Positions 50,325-59,358 of a DNA stretch of 64,000 nt are shown here, one piece after another; the first letter of the stretch is position 1; every line of letters begins with the position of its first letter. The position numbers and the translations under genes are program-made. The notes under the pieces were generated by a model, which searched no databases, was not told where the DNA came from, and saw only the letters and a list, made by a program, of their open reading frames with translations. The DNA is from Ramlibacter cellulosilyticus. GTDB taxonomy: Bacteria; Pseudomonadota; Gammaproteobacteria; Burkholderiales; Burkholderiaceae_C. The stretch is from the NCBI RefSeq assembly GCF_014297465.1, contig NZ_JACORT010000001.1, forward strand, positions 124,001-188,000, given 5' to 3'.

Positions 50325-51749
50325 TCACAGCGTGACGATCACCGTCTTCAGCTGCACGTAGTGCGCCAGGGCTTCGCGGCCCTTCTCGCGGCCGATGCCG
50401 CTCTGCTTGTAGCCGCCGAACGGCGTCTCGACGCCCCCCGAGGGGTACTCGTTCACGTACACCTGGCCGGCTTGCAGGCGTGCGGCCACGCGGTGCGCGC
50501 GGGACAGGTTCTGCGTCCACAGCCCCGCGGCCAGGCCGTAGTTGGTGTCGTTGGCCATGCGGATCGCATCGGCTTCGTTCTCGAAGTCCAGCACCGCGCA
50601 GACGGGCCCGAAGATCTCCTCGCGCACCACGCGCGAGTCTTCCGGCAGGCCTGCCAGCACGGTGGGCTCCACGAAGTAGCCCTTCGCATCCTTCACCTTG
50701 CCGCCGGTGACGACCTGCGCGCCTTCCTCGCGCGCGATGCCGAGGTACTCGCCGACTTTCGCGAACTGCGGGGCGGTGATGATGGGGCCGACCTGGCAAT
50801 CGTCGCCCGCGCCGACCTTCAGCTTCTCCACCTCCGCCTTCAGCAGCGCGACGAAGCGGTCGCGCACGCTGCGATCCACGAGGATGCGCGTGCCGGCGAT
50901 GCAGGCCTGGCCCGCGTTGACGGTGAAGCCGCGTGCGGCGCCGCGTGCCGCGGCTTCGAGGTCCGCGTCGGCGAACACGATGTCGGGCGACTTGCCGCCG
51001 AGTTCCAGCGTGACGGGCAGGATGCGGCCCGCCGCCTTGATGCCGATCTCGCGGCCCGCACGCAGCGAACCGGTGAAGGCGATCTTGGCCACCAGCGGAT
51101 GGTCGACGAGGGCGGCGCCCGCTTCGAGGCCCGTGCCGGTGACGACGTTGAGCGCGCCCGCCGGCAGGCCGCACGCGACGGCGATCTCCGCCAGGCGCAG
51201 GCTGGACACCGAGGTGAACTCCGAGGGCTTCACCACGACCGCGTTGCCCGCAGCCAGGGCCGGTGCCGCGGCCCGGGCAGCCTGGTTGATGGGCGCGTTC
51301 CAGGGGGTGATCACGCCGATGACGCCGTAAGGCTCCTTCAGCGTGTAGCACAGCTTGCCGGAGCCGATGTCGATCGTCTCGCCTTCGATGGCCGGCGCGA
51401 GGCCGCCGTAGAACTCGAAGTACTGCGCGGCGATCTCGATGTCCACGCGCGCCTGCGGCAGGGGCTTGCCGGTCTCGACCTGCTCGATGCGGGCGAGTTC
51501 GTCCGCGCTCGCGCGGATGGCGACGGCGATCTTCTGCAGCACGCGGGCGCGGTCCAGCGCCTTCACGCTGCGCCAGCCCTCCACCGCTGCCGCGGCGGAT
51601 TGCACCGCGCGGTCGATGTCGGACGCGTCGCCACGCGCGATGCGGAACGAAGCTTCGCCCGTGCGCGGATCGATCTCGCTGAGATGCTGGCCGCCGGCGG
51701 GCGCCACGAAGGCGCCGCCGATGTGGTGGTTCCAGGGCGTCTGCGTCAT
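50325..51749 (-). CDS. NAD(P)-dependent aldehyde dehydrogenase
   Basis: A 474-residue ALDH-superfamily enzyme. Motifs are TPWNAPINQAARAAAPALAA, VVKPSEFTS, AFTGSLRAGREIG, the catalytic Glu in LELGGKSPDIVF and Cys in FTVNAGQACIAGTR, then EEIFGPV. It oxidises an aldehyde to the acid. It is third in the operon GMC dehydrogenase - Bug - ALDH and overlaps the Bug stop by four bases, so its substrate is probably the aldehyde made by the GMC enzyme. Confidence 0.93.
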   Translation of the reverse strand: MTQTPWNHHIGGAFVAPAGGQHLSEIDPRTGEASFRIARGDASDIDRAVQSAAAAVEGWRSVKALDRARVLQKIAVAIRASADELARIEQVETGKPLPQARVDIEIAAQYFEFYGGLAPAIEGETIDIGSGKLCYTLKEPYGVIGVITPWNAPINQAARAAAPALAAGNAVVVKPSEFTSVSSLRLAEIAVACGLPAGALNVVTGTGLEAGAALVDHPLVAKIAFTGSLRAGREIGIKAAGRILPVTLELGGKSPDIVFADADLEAAARGAARGFTVNAGQACIAGTRILVDRSVRDRFVALLKAEVEKLKVGAGDDCQVGPIITAPQFAKVGEYLGIAREEGAQVVTGGKVKDAKGYFVEPTVLAGLPEDSRVVREEIFGPVCAVLDFENEADAIRMANDTNYGLAAGLWTQNLSRAHRVAARLQAGQVYVNEYPSGGVETPFGGYKQSGIGREKGREALAHYVQLKTVIVTL

Positions 51750-52738
51750 GCGAGCGGCTTGAAGTCGATGCGCTTGGCGATCTCGCCCCACTTCTTGTAC
51801 TCGTGGGCGATCATGGCGCTGAACTCGGCGGGCGTGGCGGTGGCGCTCACGTTGAGGCCCAGGCTCTCCAGTCCGGCGATGACCTTGGCATCCTTCAGCG
51901 AGGCGAGCACGGCGCGGTTCATCGCGTTGGCGGCCTCGTTGGAGCCGCTGGCGGGCAGGAAGAACCCGAAGAAGTCGTCGGTCACCAGCTCCGGGCGGCC
52001 CAGCTCCTTGAAGGTCGGCACGTCCGGCAGGTTCTTCAGGCGCTCGGCGCTGGAAACGGCGATGAAGCGGGCGCGGCCGCCGCGCACGTGCTCGATCAGC
52101 GAGGGGATGGTGGCCATCTGCGCCGGGATCTGGCCGGCGATCAGGTCGTTCACGGCGAGCGAGGCGCCGCGGTACGCCACCATGGTCAGGGGCGTCTTCG
52201 TCAGGCGCGCGAGGTATTCGGCGGTGAGGTGGATGCCGGTGCCGGCGCCGCTGGTACCGTAGGACGCGTTCTTCGGGTCCTTGCGCGCCCAGGCCAGGTA
52301 CTGGTCCAGCGTCTTCACTTCCGCGGGAACCGCGGGGCCCACCGCGAGGCCGAACGACGCGGTGGCGATCTTCGTCACCGGCTTCAACTCGGTGAGCGGG
52401 TCGTACGAGAGCTTCTCGAAGACGTGGGGGAACAGCACGATCATCGCGCCGGGCGTGAACAGCAGCTCCGAGCCGTCTGCCTTGTACTTCGTGAACTGCG
52501 TGATGGCCATGCGCGCGGCGGCGCCCGGCTTGTTGTCCACGATCATCGCGTCCGCGTAGTTGCCGCGCACCTGCTCGAGCACGAGGCGGGCCACGCTGTC
52601 GGCCATGTCGCCGGGCGGGAAGCCCACGGTGACGCGCGCGTTCTTGTGCAGGTTCTCGGCGAACGCGCCGGGCAGCGCGAAGCCCAGGGCGGCGGCGGCT
52701 GCCCCGCCCAGGACGTGCCTGCGATGGATGGATTGCAT
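51746..52738 (-). CDS. Bug (TctC-type) solute receptor, copy 3
   Basis: A 330-residue periplasmic receptor. The N-terminus RRHVLGGAAAAALGFALPGA has a Tat-like RR pattern and ends AFAEN. Signatures are ARVTVGFPPGDMADSVARLV, MIVDNKPGAAARMAITQFTK and AYRGASLAVNDLIAGQIPAQ. It is more divergent than the other two copies. It lies between the GMC and ALDH genes of one operon. No TctAB partner is in the window. Confidence 0.9.
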   Translation of the reverse strand: MQSIHRRHVLGGAAAAALGFALPGAFAENLHKNARVTVGFPPGDMADSVARLVLEQVRGNYADAMIVDNKPGAAARMAITQFTKYKADGSELLFTPGAMIVLFPHVFEKLSYDPLTELKPVTKIATASFGLAVGPAVPAEVKTLDQYLAWARKDPKNASYGTSGAGTGIHLTAEYLARLTKTPLTMVAYRGASLAVNDLIAGQIPAQMATIPSLIEHVRGGRARFIAVSSAERLKNLPDVPTFKELGRPELVTDDFFGFFLPASGSNEAANAMNRAVLASLKDAKVIAGLESLGLNVSATATPAEFSAMIAHEYKKWGEIAKRIDFKPLA

Positions 52739-52767
52739 CAGGGTCTCCTTCGGTGGTGGATGGTTGT

Positions 52768-54366
52768 TCAGGGGATGAGGGCGGCCGCCTTCTCGCCGAC
52801 GACGAACGACACCGCGTTCGTGTTGGCGGAGACGATGTTCGGGATGACGGAGCAGTCGGCGACGCGCAGGCCGCGCACGCCGTGGACGCGCAGTTCCGCG
52901 TCGACGACGGCATCCGCGTCGCGGCCCATCCTGCAGCTGCCCGCCCAGTGGTGCATGGACTGCGCCGTGTTGCGCACGTAGTCGAGGATCTCGTCGTCGC
53001 TCTGCGCACGCGGGCCGGGCGCGAGCTCCGCGCTCACGCGCTGCTTCAGCGGCTGGTGCTGGAAGATGGAGCGCACGTGGCGCACGGACTTCACCGCCAC
53101 GTCCCGGTCCCAGGACGTGCTGAGGTAGTTGGCGTGGATCTTCGGCGCGGCGAACGGGTCGCCGCCGGCCACCGTCACGCGCCCGCGCGACTTCGGGCGC
53201 AGGTTGCACACGGAGACGGTGAGTTCCGGGTTGCGGCCGATCTCCATCGTGCCGTTCGGCGTGAATGCCCAGCTCACCGGGCGGAAGCAGATCTGCAGGT
53301 CGGGGCGGGTCACCGCGTCGCTGCTGCGCATGAACACGCAGGCCTGCGAGGCGCCGGTGGTGAGCGGCCCCTGCTTGGCGAGCAGGTAGCGCACGCCGTG
53401 CATCATCGCCCGCACGCCCCGGAAGTCGGCGTTCAGCGAACTCTCCGCGTCGCAGCCGAAGGTGTGGTGGATGTACATGTGGTCCTGCAGGTTGCGGCCC
53501 ACGCCCGGCAGCGCGTGGCGCACCGGGATGCCGGCCTGCTGCAGCGTGTCGGGCGCGCCGATGCCGGAGTTCAGCAGGATCTGCGGCGAACCGAAGGCGC
53601 CGGCGCTGAGGATCACTTCGCGGCGGGCGTTGACCTGCGCGAGGCGGCCGCCGACGCGGATCTCCAGCCCCGTCGCGGTGCGCTGTTCATCGAGCAGCAC
53701 GCGGGCGACCTGCGCGTCCGTGAGCACCGTGAGGTTGGGGCGCTTCCCGAGGACCGGGTAGAGGAAGGCCTTGTCGGCGCTGTGCCGCACGCCGGCGGCG
53801 ATGTTGAACTGGATCAGGCCCACGCCATCCGGGCCGCCGTCGTTGAAGTCCGGGTTGAAGGGGATGCCGAGGGCCTGCACGGACTGCATGAACTCCCGCG
53901 TGGAGCCGTGCACGTACAGCGGGTCGCAGATCTGCAGCTCGCCGCTCGTGCCGCGCTGCGCCGAGCGGGCGGCGTCGCGCCGTTCCAGCTTCTTGAACAG
54001 GGGGAGCAGGTCGTCCCAGCCCCAGCCTTCCAGCCCCATCGCGCGCCACTCCTCGTAGTCCTGCGGGTGGCCGCGGAAGAAGGCCATGCCGTTGATGAGG
54101 CTGGAGCCGCCGAGGCCGCGGCCCCGGGGCGCATACACGCGGCGGTTGCGGAGTTCGGGTTCCGGCTCGGTGTGGAAGCCCCAGTTGTGCGGGCCCGGGA
54201 AGATGAGCCTGGACACGCCGGCGGGCATGTCGACCCACAGGCTGCGGGGACGCGGGCCGGCCTCGAGCAGCAGCACCGTGCGGTTCGGGTCTTCCGAGAG
54301 CCGGTTGGCGAGCACGCATCCCGCGGTGCCGGCGCCCGCGACGATGTAGTCATACGAGGGGAGCAT
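52768..54366 (-). CDS. GMC-family FAD alcohol dehydrogenase (choline dehydrogenase-like)
   Basis: A 532-residue flavoprotein. The N-terminal ADP-binding motif is YDYIVAGAGTAGCVLANRLS. GMC signature 1 is GRGLGGSSLINGM and signature 2 is SAGAFGSPQILLNSGIG. The catalytic His is in HHWAGSCRMG, with the paired Asn in SANTNAVSFVVGEKAA. It oxidises a primary alcohol to the aldehyde. It is first in the operon with a Bug receptor and ALDH, and has a palindromic operator (54384-54399) in its promoter. Confidence 0.92.
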   Translation of the reverse strand: MLPSYDYIVAGAGTAGCVLANRLSEDPNRTVLLLEAGPRPRSLWVDMPAGVSRLIFPGPHNWGFHTEPEPELRNRRVYAPRGRGLGGSSLINGMAFFRGHPQDYEEWRAMGLEGWGWDDLLPLFKKLERRDAARSAQRGTSGELQICDPLYVHGSTREFMQSVQALGIPFNPDFNDGGPDGVGLIQFNIAAGVRHSADKAFLYPVLGKRPNLTVLTDAQVARVLLDEQRTATGLEIRVGGRLAQVNARREVILSAGAFGSPQILLNSGIGAPDTLQQAGIPVRHALPGVGRNLQDHMYIHHTFGCDAESSLNADFRGVRAMMHGVRYLLAKQGPLTTGASQACVFMRSSDAVTRPDLQICFRPVSWAFTPNGTMEIGRNPELTVSVCNLRPKSRGRVTVAGGDPFAAPKIHANYLSTSWDRDVAVKSVRHVRSIFQHQPLKQRVSAELAPGPRAQSDDEILDYVRNTAQSMHHWAGSCRMGRDADAVVDAELRVHGVRGLRVADCSVIPNIVSANTNAVSFVVGEKAAALIP

Positions 54367-54377
54367 GTTGTGGCTGT

Positions 54378-54407
54378 TCTATCGAATGTCCGTACATTCA
54401 GTGTAAC
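54378..54407 (-). promoter_or_regulatory. GMC operon promoter with GntR-type operator, site 2
   Basis: On the minus strand, -35 GTTACA (plus 54402-54407) and -10 GATAGA (plus 54378-54383) are 18 bases apart. The spacer is filled by GAATGTACGGACATTC, a palindrome with arms GAATGT/ACATTC related to AATGTCCGGACATT. A protein bound here would block polymerase directly. Confidence 0.65.
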
Positions 54408-54469
54408 CGGGTTCGACCGCGCGGCGGAATACCCCGCGGCGGCGCTCCGGTTCCCTCGGGTGGCGCTAA

Positions 54470-54483
54470 AATGTCCGGACATT
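54470..54483. promoter_or_regulatory. GntR-type operator, site 3 (upstream of IOR)
   Basis: Perfect 14-base palindrome AATGTCCGGACATT, 46 bases before the TTG start of the ferredoxin oxidoreductase gene. It overlaps a TAAAAT (54467-54472) that could be a -10, though no good -35 is visible. Confidence 0.75.
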
Positions 54484-54529
54484 ATGTGCAACCCAGGTCC
54501 GGCACCCACCCGGCCCATGCGAGAAGCCC

Positions 54530-57500
54530 TTGACCACTTCCTCCACCGCGCCGCAGGCGCCCGCCGTCCCCTCGCTCGACGACCGCTTCCAGCTGCTGGA
54601 GGGGCGCGTCTTCCTCAATGGCAACCAGGCGCTGATCCGCATGATGGTCGACCAGATGCGGGCTGATGCCGCCGCCGGCCTGCGCACGCGTGCCTACGTC
54701 ACCGGGTATCCGGGCTCCCCGCTCGGAGGCATCGACATGGCCTTGCACCGGGCGCAGCCGGTGCTGGACGCGCACGGCATCAGGCACCAGCCGGGGCAGA
54801 ACGAGGAGCTCGCCGCCACCGCGCTCATGGGCACGCAGATGCTGGACGAGTACCCGCACCCGGACGTGGACGGCGTGGTCGGCTACTGGTACGGCAAAGG
54901 CCCAGGCCTCGACCGCTCGGGCGACGCGCTCAAGCACGGCAACTTCGCCGGCACCAGCGAGCACGGCGCGGTGGTGATCCTGAGCGGCGAGGACCACGAG
55001 GCCAAGAGTTCCACGGTGCCGTACCAGATGGAGTTCGCCTTCGAGCACCACGGCATCCCGGTGCTGTACCCGTCCTCGGTGCAGGAGTTCGTCGACTACG
55101 GGTTGCATGCGGCGGCGCTCTCGCGCTTCAGCGGCTGCTGGGTGGCGCTGAAGCTCGTGGGGTCGCTCTGCGACGGCGGCGAAGTGGTGCACCTGTCGGC
55201 CTCGCGCGTGCAGCCGCGCCTGCCCGAAGTGCAGTTCGACGGGCTGCCCTTCCGCAAGACCACCAACCACAAGTTCTTCCCCGGCACCAACATCGTCACC
55301 GAACGCGAGCTCTACACGCAGCGTCACGAGGCCGTGCTGGCGTATGCGCGCGCCAACCGCCTGGACCGCGTGACGGTACGGGGCAACCACGACCGCATCG
55401 GTATCCTGGCGGCCGGCAAGAGCCATGCGGACGCGATGCAGGCGCTGCACGACCTCGGCTTCGAGGACGACAGCGACCTGAACGCCGCCGGCATCCGCGT
55501 CGGCAAGGTGGCGCTGCTGTGCCCGCTGGACGACGTCTTTGTGCGCGAGTTCGCCCAGGGCCTGGACCTCGTGATCGTGGTCGAGGAAAAGCGCGACTTC
55601 CTGGAGCGGCAGGTCGGCCGCGCGCTGGTGGGCACCGGCTCGCTGCGTCTCGTAGGCAAGCGCGACACGGATGGCAGCGAGTTGTTCCCGATCGCGGGCG
55701 GCATGAACGCCGACATCGTCACCGAACGCCTGGCCCGCGTGCTGGCCCGCGAAGGCGTGCTGCCGGCGCAGGCCGAGGACCGCCTGGGCTGCATGGCGGC
55801 GGGGCATGCGCGCAACCTGCCCGCGCAGCCGGGCCGGTCGGTCAACTTCTGCTCCGGCTGCCCGCACAACGTGTCGACGCGGCTCGCACCCGGCCAGGTG
55901 GCCTGGGGCGCACCGGGCTGCCACATCATCGCCGCTGTGATGGACCGGCCGGAGCGCAAGATCGTGAACGTCACGCAGCTCGGGGGCGAGGGCCTGCCCT
56001 GGATCGGCCTGGCACCGTACACGAGCCGCCGGCACATCGTGCAGAACGTCGGCGACGGCGCGCTGTACCACTCCAGCTACCAGAACATCCGCTACGCCAT
56101 CAGCAGCGGCGTGAACATCACCTTCAAGCTGCTGCTCAATGGCGTGATCGCCAACACCGGCGGGCAGGAATCGGTCGCCGCCTTCTCGCTGCCGGTGCTG
56201 CTGAACCACCTGGTGCAGGACGGCGTGAAGCGCATCGTCCTGATCACGAAGGAGGTGCAGCGGCACGGGAAGGGCGCGCTGCCGGCAAGCGTGGTCGTGC
56301 GCGGCCCCGAGGAGCTGGAATCGTCGCTGGTCGAACTCGAGAAGATCGACGGCGTGACCGTGCTGGTGTACGACGGTGAATGCGCCAACGAGCGGCGCCG
56401 CCGGCAGAAGCGCGGCAAGCTGCCGCCGCCGCAGCGCTTCACCTTCGTCAACGAGGACGTGTGCGAGAACTGCGGCGACTGCGGCCAGAAGGCCAACTGC
56501 ATGTCGCTGCAGAAGGTGGACACGGAATTCGGCCGCAAGACGCAGATCCACCAGTCCTCCTGCAACCAGGACCAGAACTGCGTCAATGGCGAGTGCCCCT
56601 CCTTCGTGTCCGTGGACGTCGTCGGCGGCGCCAGGCCGCGCAAGCCGAAGAAGGTGGAGATCGACGCGAGCGGCCTGCCCGCGCCGCAGGTCGCGCCGCT
56701 GGAACGTCCGTACCACGTGTACGTGCCCGGGCTGGGCGGCACCGGCGTGCTCACCGCCAACGCGATCCTCGCGCAGGCGGCGGCGCTCGACGGCCTGGAG
56801 GTGAAGACCTACGACCAGACGGGCGCGGCGCAGAAATGGGGCGCGGTGCTCTCCAGCCTGATCCTCGCGCCGGCGGGCCGCGCGCCGCACGGCAACCGCG
56901 TCGGCGCCGGCAAGGCGGACCTGTACCTCGCGCTCGACCTGATGGCGGGCGTCGACAAGGCCAACCTGGCCTGCTGCGACGCGGGACGGACGGCGGCCGT
57001 GATCAACAGCAACGTGCTCCCGAACGGCAGCATGATCCGCGACCCCAAGCTGGTGCTGCCTACGATGCAGATGGTCGAGGCCATCCGCGGCGCTACGCGC
57101 GGCGACCGCGCGATCACGCTGGACGCACGCGCGATCTCCGAAGGCCTGTTCGGCGACTACATGATGACCAACATGGTCGCGATCGGCGCGGCCTGGCAGG
57201 CCGGGCTGCTGCCGATCTCCGCGGCGAGCATCGAGACCGCGATCAGGATGAACGGCGCGCAGGCGCACGCGAACATCCAGGCGTTCCGCGCCGGGCGCCT
57301 CGCGCAGCACGACGCCGGTGCGCTGCGGAAACTGCTGCCGCGCAAGCCCGCCACCCTGGCGGACCGCCGCGACGAGACGCTGCAGTCGCTTTCGCAGGAC
57401 GACCACGCGTGGGTGCGGCAGGCCGTGGCGGCGGCGGAGGGCCTCCCCGCCGAGGCGAACCGCCAGTTGCACGTGCGGACGGTGGACCTGCTCGGATACC

Positions 57501-58132
57501 AGGGACGCCGGCTGGCGAAGGCGTACGTCGATACCGTCGCCCAGGTCGCGGCGCGCGAGCGGGCCGTCGCCGGCGTGGGATCGAACATGCCCGTCACGCA
57601 GGCCGTCGTGCGCAACCTGCACAAGGTGCTCGCGTACAAGGACGAGTACGAAGTCGCGCGCCTGCTGACGCAGCAGACCTTCGACGCGCGCGTCGCGGAG
57701 TCCTTCGAAGGCAGCACGCGGATCAGCTACAACCTGCAGCCCCCGCTCGCGCGCGTCTTCGGCATGAAGCGCAAGATGCGCCTCGGCCCGTGGTTCCGCC
57801 CGGCGCTGGTCGCCCTGGCGAAGCTGCGCTTCGTGCGCGGCACCGCGTTCGACCCGTTCGGCTACATGCACGTGCGCCGCGCCGAGCGCGCGTGGGCCGA
57901 CTGGTACCGCCAGCTCGTGGCCGACGTGCTGCCGCGCCTCACGCTCGCCAACTGGGAAGCGGTCGCGGAACTGCTCGCGCTGCCGGACCAGGTGCGCGGC
58001 TACGAGGACATCAAGCTGCGCGCCATCGACGAGGCGAAGGCAAAGGCGCCGGCCCTGCTGGCGAAGCTGTCGCAAGCTGCCGCAGAGCCTGCGCCGCTGC
58101 CCGTTGACGTCGCCCGTGCAGTGAGCGCGTAG
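54530..58132 (+). CDS. Fused indolepyruvate-type ferredoxin oxidoreductase (IorA-IorB)
   Basis: A 1200-residue 2-oxoacid:ferredoxin oxidoreductase. The N-terminal half has pyrimidine- and TPP-binding regions (GYPGSPLGGIDMALHRAQPV, SGEDHEAKSST, APGCHIIAAVM). A 4Fe-4S segment has CENCGDCGQKANC and CNQDQNCVNGECPSF. The C-terminal gamma/IorB domain has PGLGGTGVLTANAILAQAA, then an uncharacterised tail of about 250 residues. It converts aryl or branched 2-oxoacids to acyl-CoA plus reduced ferredoxin. The best start is the TTG at 54530; the nearby ATG at 54517 is out of frame. Its natural substrate here may be a 2-oxoacid of the GntR-linked pathway. Confidence 0.9.
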   Translation: MTTSSTAPQAPAVPSLDDRFQLLEGRVFLNGNQALIRMMVDQMRADAAAGLRTRAYVTGYPGSPLGGIDMALHRAQPVLDAHGIRHQPGQNEELAATALMGTQMLDEYPHPDVDGVVGYWYGKGPGLDRSGDALKHGNFAGTSEHGAVVILSGEDHEAKSSTVPYQMEFAFEHHGIPVLYPSSVQEFVDYGLHAAALSRFSGCWVALKLVGSLCDGGEVVHLSASRVQPRLPEVQFDGLPFRKTTNHKFFPGTNIVTERELYTQRHEAVLAYARANRLDRVTVRGNHDRIGILAAGKSHADAMQALHDLGFEDDSDLNAAGIRVGKVALLCPLDDVFVREFAQGLDLVIVVEEKRDFLERQVGRALVGTGSLRLVGKRDTDGSELFPIAGGMNADIVTERLARVLAREGVLPAQAEDRLGCMAAGHARNLPAQPGRSVNFCSGCPHNVSTRLAPGQVAWGAPGCHIIAAVMDRPERKIVNVTQLGGEGLPWIGLAPYTSRRHIVQNVGDGALYHSSYQNIRYAISSGVNITFKLLLNGVIANTGGQESVAAFSLPVLLNHLVQDGVKRIVLITKEVQRHGKGALPASVVVRGPEELESSLVELEKIDGVTVLVYDGECANERRRRQKRGKLPPPQRFTFVNEDVCENCGDCGQKANCMSLQKVDTEFGRKTQIHQSSCNQDQNCVNGECPSFVSVDVVGGARPRKPKKVEIDASGLPAPQVAPLERPYHVYVPGLGGTGVLTANAILAQAAALDGLEVKTYDQTGAAQKWGAVLSSLILAPAGRAPHGNRVGAGKADLYLALDLMAGVDKANLACCDAGRTAAVINSNVLPNGSMIRDPKLVLPTMQMVEAIRGATRGDRAITLDARAISEGLFGDYMMTNMVAIGAAWQAGLLPISAASIETAIRMNGAQAHANIQAFRAGRLAQHDAGALRKLLPRKPATLADRRDETLQSLSQDDHAWVRQAVAAAEGLPAEANRQLHVRTVDLLGYQGRRLAKAYVDTVAQVAARERAVAGVGSNMPVTQAVVRNLHKVLAYKDEYEVARLLTQQTFDARVAESFEGSTRISYNLQPPLARVFGMKRKMRLGPWFRPALVALAKLRFVRGTAFDPFGYMHVRRAERAWADWYRQLVADVLPRLTLANWEAVAELLALPDQVRGYEDIKLRAIDEAKAKAPALLAKLSQAAAEPAPLPVDVARAVSA

Positions 58133-58140
58133 GGTCTTCG

Positions 58141-58169
58141 TCGACAAATGTCCGGACATTACGGATAAT
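58141..58169 (+). promoter_or_regulatory. Acyl-CoA operon promoter with GntR-type operator, site 4
   Basis: -35 TCGACA (58141-58146) and -10 GATAAT (58164-58169) are exactly 17 bases apart. The perfect palindrome AATGTCCGGACATT (58147-58160) fills most of the spacer. This is a classic repressor-blocked promoter. Confidence 0.8.
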
Positions 58170-58194
58170 CCCTTCCCGAAGCAGGAGAGACACC

Positions 58195-59358
58195 ATCCAA
58201 GCCGCTACCCAACCCCATGCCCCGCTGGCCGGCATCACCGTCGTCGAGATGGGCCACAGCGTGGCCGCGCCGTTCGCCGGGCAGGTGCTCGCCGACCTGG
58301 GCGCCGAAGTGATCAAGATCGAGAAGCCCGAAGGCGACGACGCCCGCAAGTGGGGTCCTCCCTTCGTGGATGGCGCCGCCGCCACCTTCCAGGCCCTCAA
58401 CCGCAACAAGAAGTCCGTCGTGAGCCGCCTGCGCGACGACGCCGACCGCGAGCAGCTGCTGCGCCTCATCGACGAGCGTGCCGACGTCGTGCTGCAGAAC
58501 CTGCGCCCCGGCCAGGTCGACGCGCTGGGCATCGGCGCGGCCGCCATGCTGGCGCGCAAGCCCTCGCTGGTCTACTGCAACATGGGCGCCTTCGGTGCCC
58601 GCGGGCCGCTCGCGGAGCGCCCGGGCTACGACCCTCTGATGCAGGCCTTCGGCGGGATCATGAGCGTGGTGGGCCACGAAGGGGGCGCATCCGTGCGCGT
58701 CGGCCCCTCGATCATCGACATGGGCACCGGCATGTGGGCCGTGATCGGCATCCTCTCGGCGCTGATGCGCCGCAAGGAGTCGGGCGAAGGCTCCGTCGTC
58801 GACGTGTCGCTGTTCGAGACGGCGACCAGCTGGATGACCATGCACGCCGCGCAGTACCTCGCGTCCGACGAACTGCCGCGCAAGGTCGGCTCGGGCCAGG
58901 TCGGCATCGTGCCGTACCGCGCCTACCAGACTGCCGACGGCGAGCTCGTGGTCGCGGCCGGCAACGACAAGCTGTTCAAGGCCTTCTGCGATGCGATGGG
59001 CCGTGCCGACCTCGCGGAAGACGCGCGCTTCACGAGCAACCCCGAGCGCGTGCGCAACGCCACCGCGCTGTATGCACAGATCGAGGCCGAGATGCTGCGC
59101 CGGACCAACGCCGACTGGCAGGCCCTGCTGGATGCGCGCGGCGTTCCCTGCGCTCCCGTGCAGAACGCCAGGCAGATGCTGGAGCACGAGCAGACGCGCG
59201 CGCTCGGCATCGTGCAGCAGGTGCCCGGCTCCAGCATCCCGCTGATCGGGCTGCCGGTTTCCTTCAACGGCCGCCGGCCGCAGGCGCGCAGTGCGGCTCC
59301 TTCGCTGGGCGAGCACACCGACACCATCACCGCGCAGGAGGAGGCGCGCCAGGCATGA
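58195..59358 (+). CDS. Family III (CaiB/BaiF) CoA-transferase, probable ATC start
   Basis: Transfers CoA to a carboxylic acid, activating it for beta-oxidation-type steps. Motifs are PFAGQVLADLGAEVIKIEKP, CNMGAFGARGPLAERPGYDP and FGGIMSVVGHEG, including the catalytic Asp region. The first in-frame ATG (58249) would delete the N-terminal strand PLAGITVVEMG that the family needs. An AGGAG site (58183-58187) sits seven bases before an ATC (58195) that opens IQAATQPHAPLAGITVVEMG. No ATG, GTG or TTG lies in frame upstream. I therefore place the start at 58195 (387 residues); automatic callers would give 58249. A CTG at 58225 is another option. It overlaps the hydratase gene as ATGA. Confidence 0.85.
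   Translation: MQAATQPHAPLAGITVVEMGHSVAAPFAGQVLADLGAEVIKIEKPEGDDARKWGPPFVDGAAATFQALNRNKKSVVSRLRDDADREQLLRLIDERADVVLQNLRPGQVDALGIGAAAMLARKPSLVYCNMGAFGARGPLAERPGYDPLMQAFGGIMSVVGHEGGASVRVGPSIIDMGTGMWAVIGILSALMRRKESGEGSVVDVSLFETATSWMTMHAAQYLASDELPRKVGSGQVGIVPYRAYQTADGELVVAAGNDKLFKAFCDAMGRADLAEDARFTSNPERVRNATALYAQIEAEMLRRTNADWQALLDARGVPCAPVQNARQMLEHEQTRALGIVQQVPGSSIPLIGLPVSFNGRRPQARSAAPSLGEHTDTITAQEEARQA

Noticed and set aside
44189..50335. 2048-codon plus-strand frame across the histidine kinase
   Set aside because: Arg/His/Gln/Ala-rich antisense shadow; the opposite strand carries clear kinase, PanE and Bug genes.
52753..54666. Plus-strand frame including an ATG at 54517 near the IOR start
   Set aside because: Out of frame with the oxidoreductase and not protein-like; the ATG is incidental.
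54482..58159. 1225-codon minus-strand frame opposite the ferredoxin oxidoreductase
   Set aside because: Shadow composition with no domains; the plus strand has full IorAB motifs.
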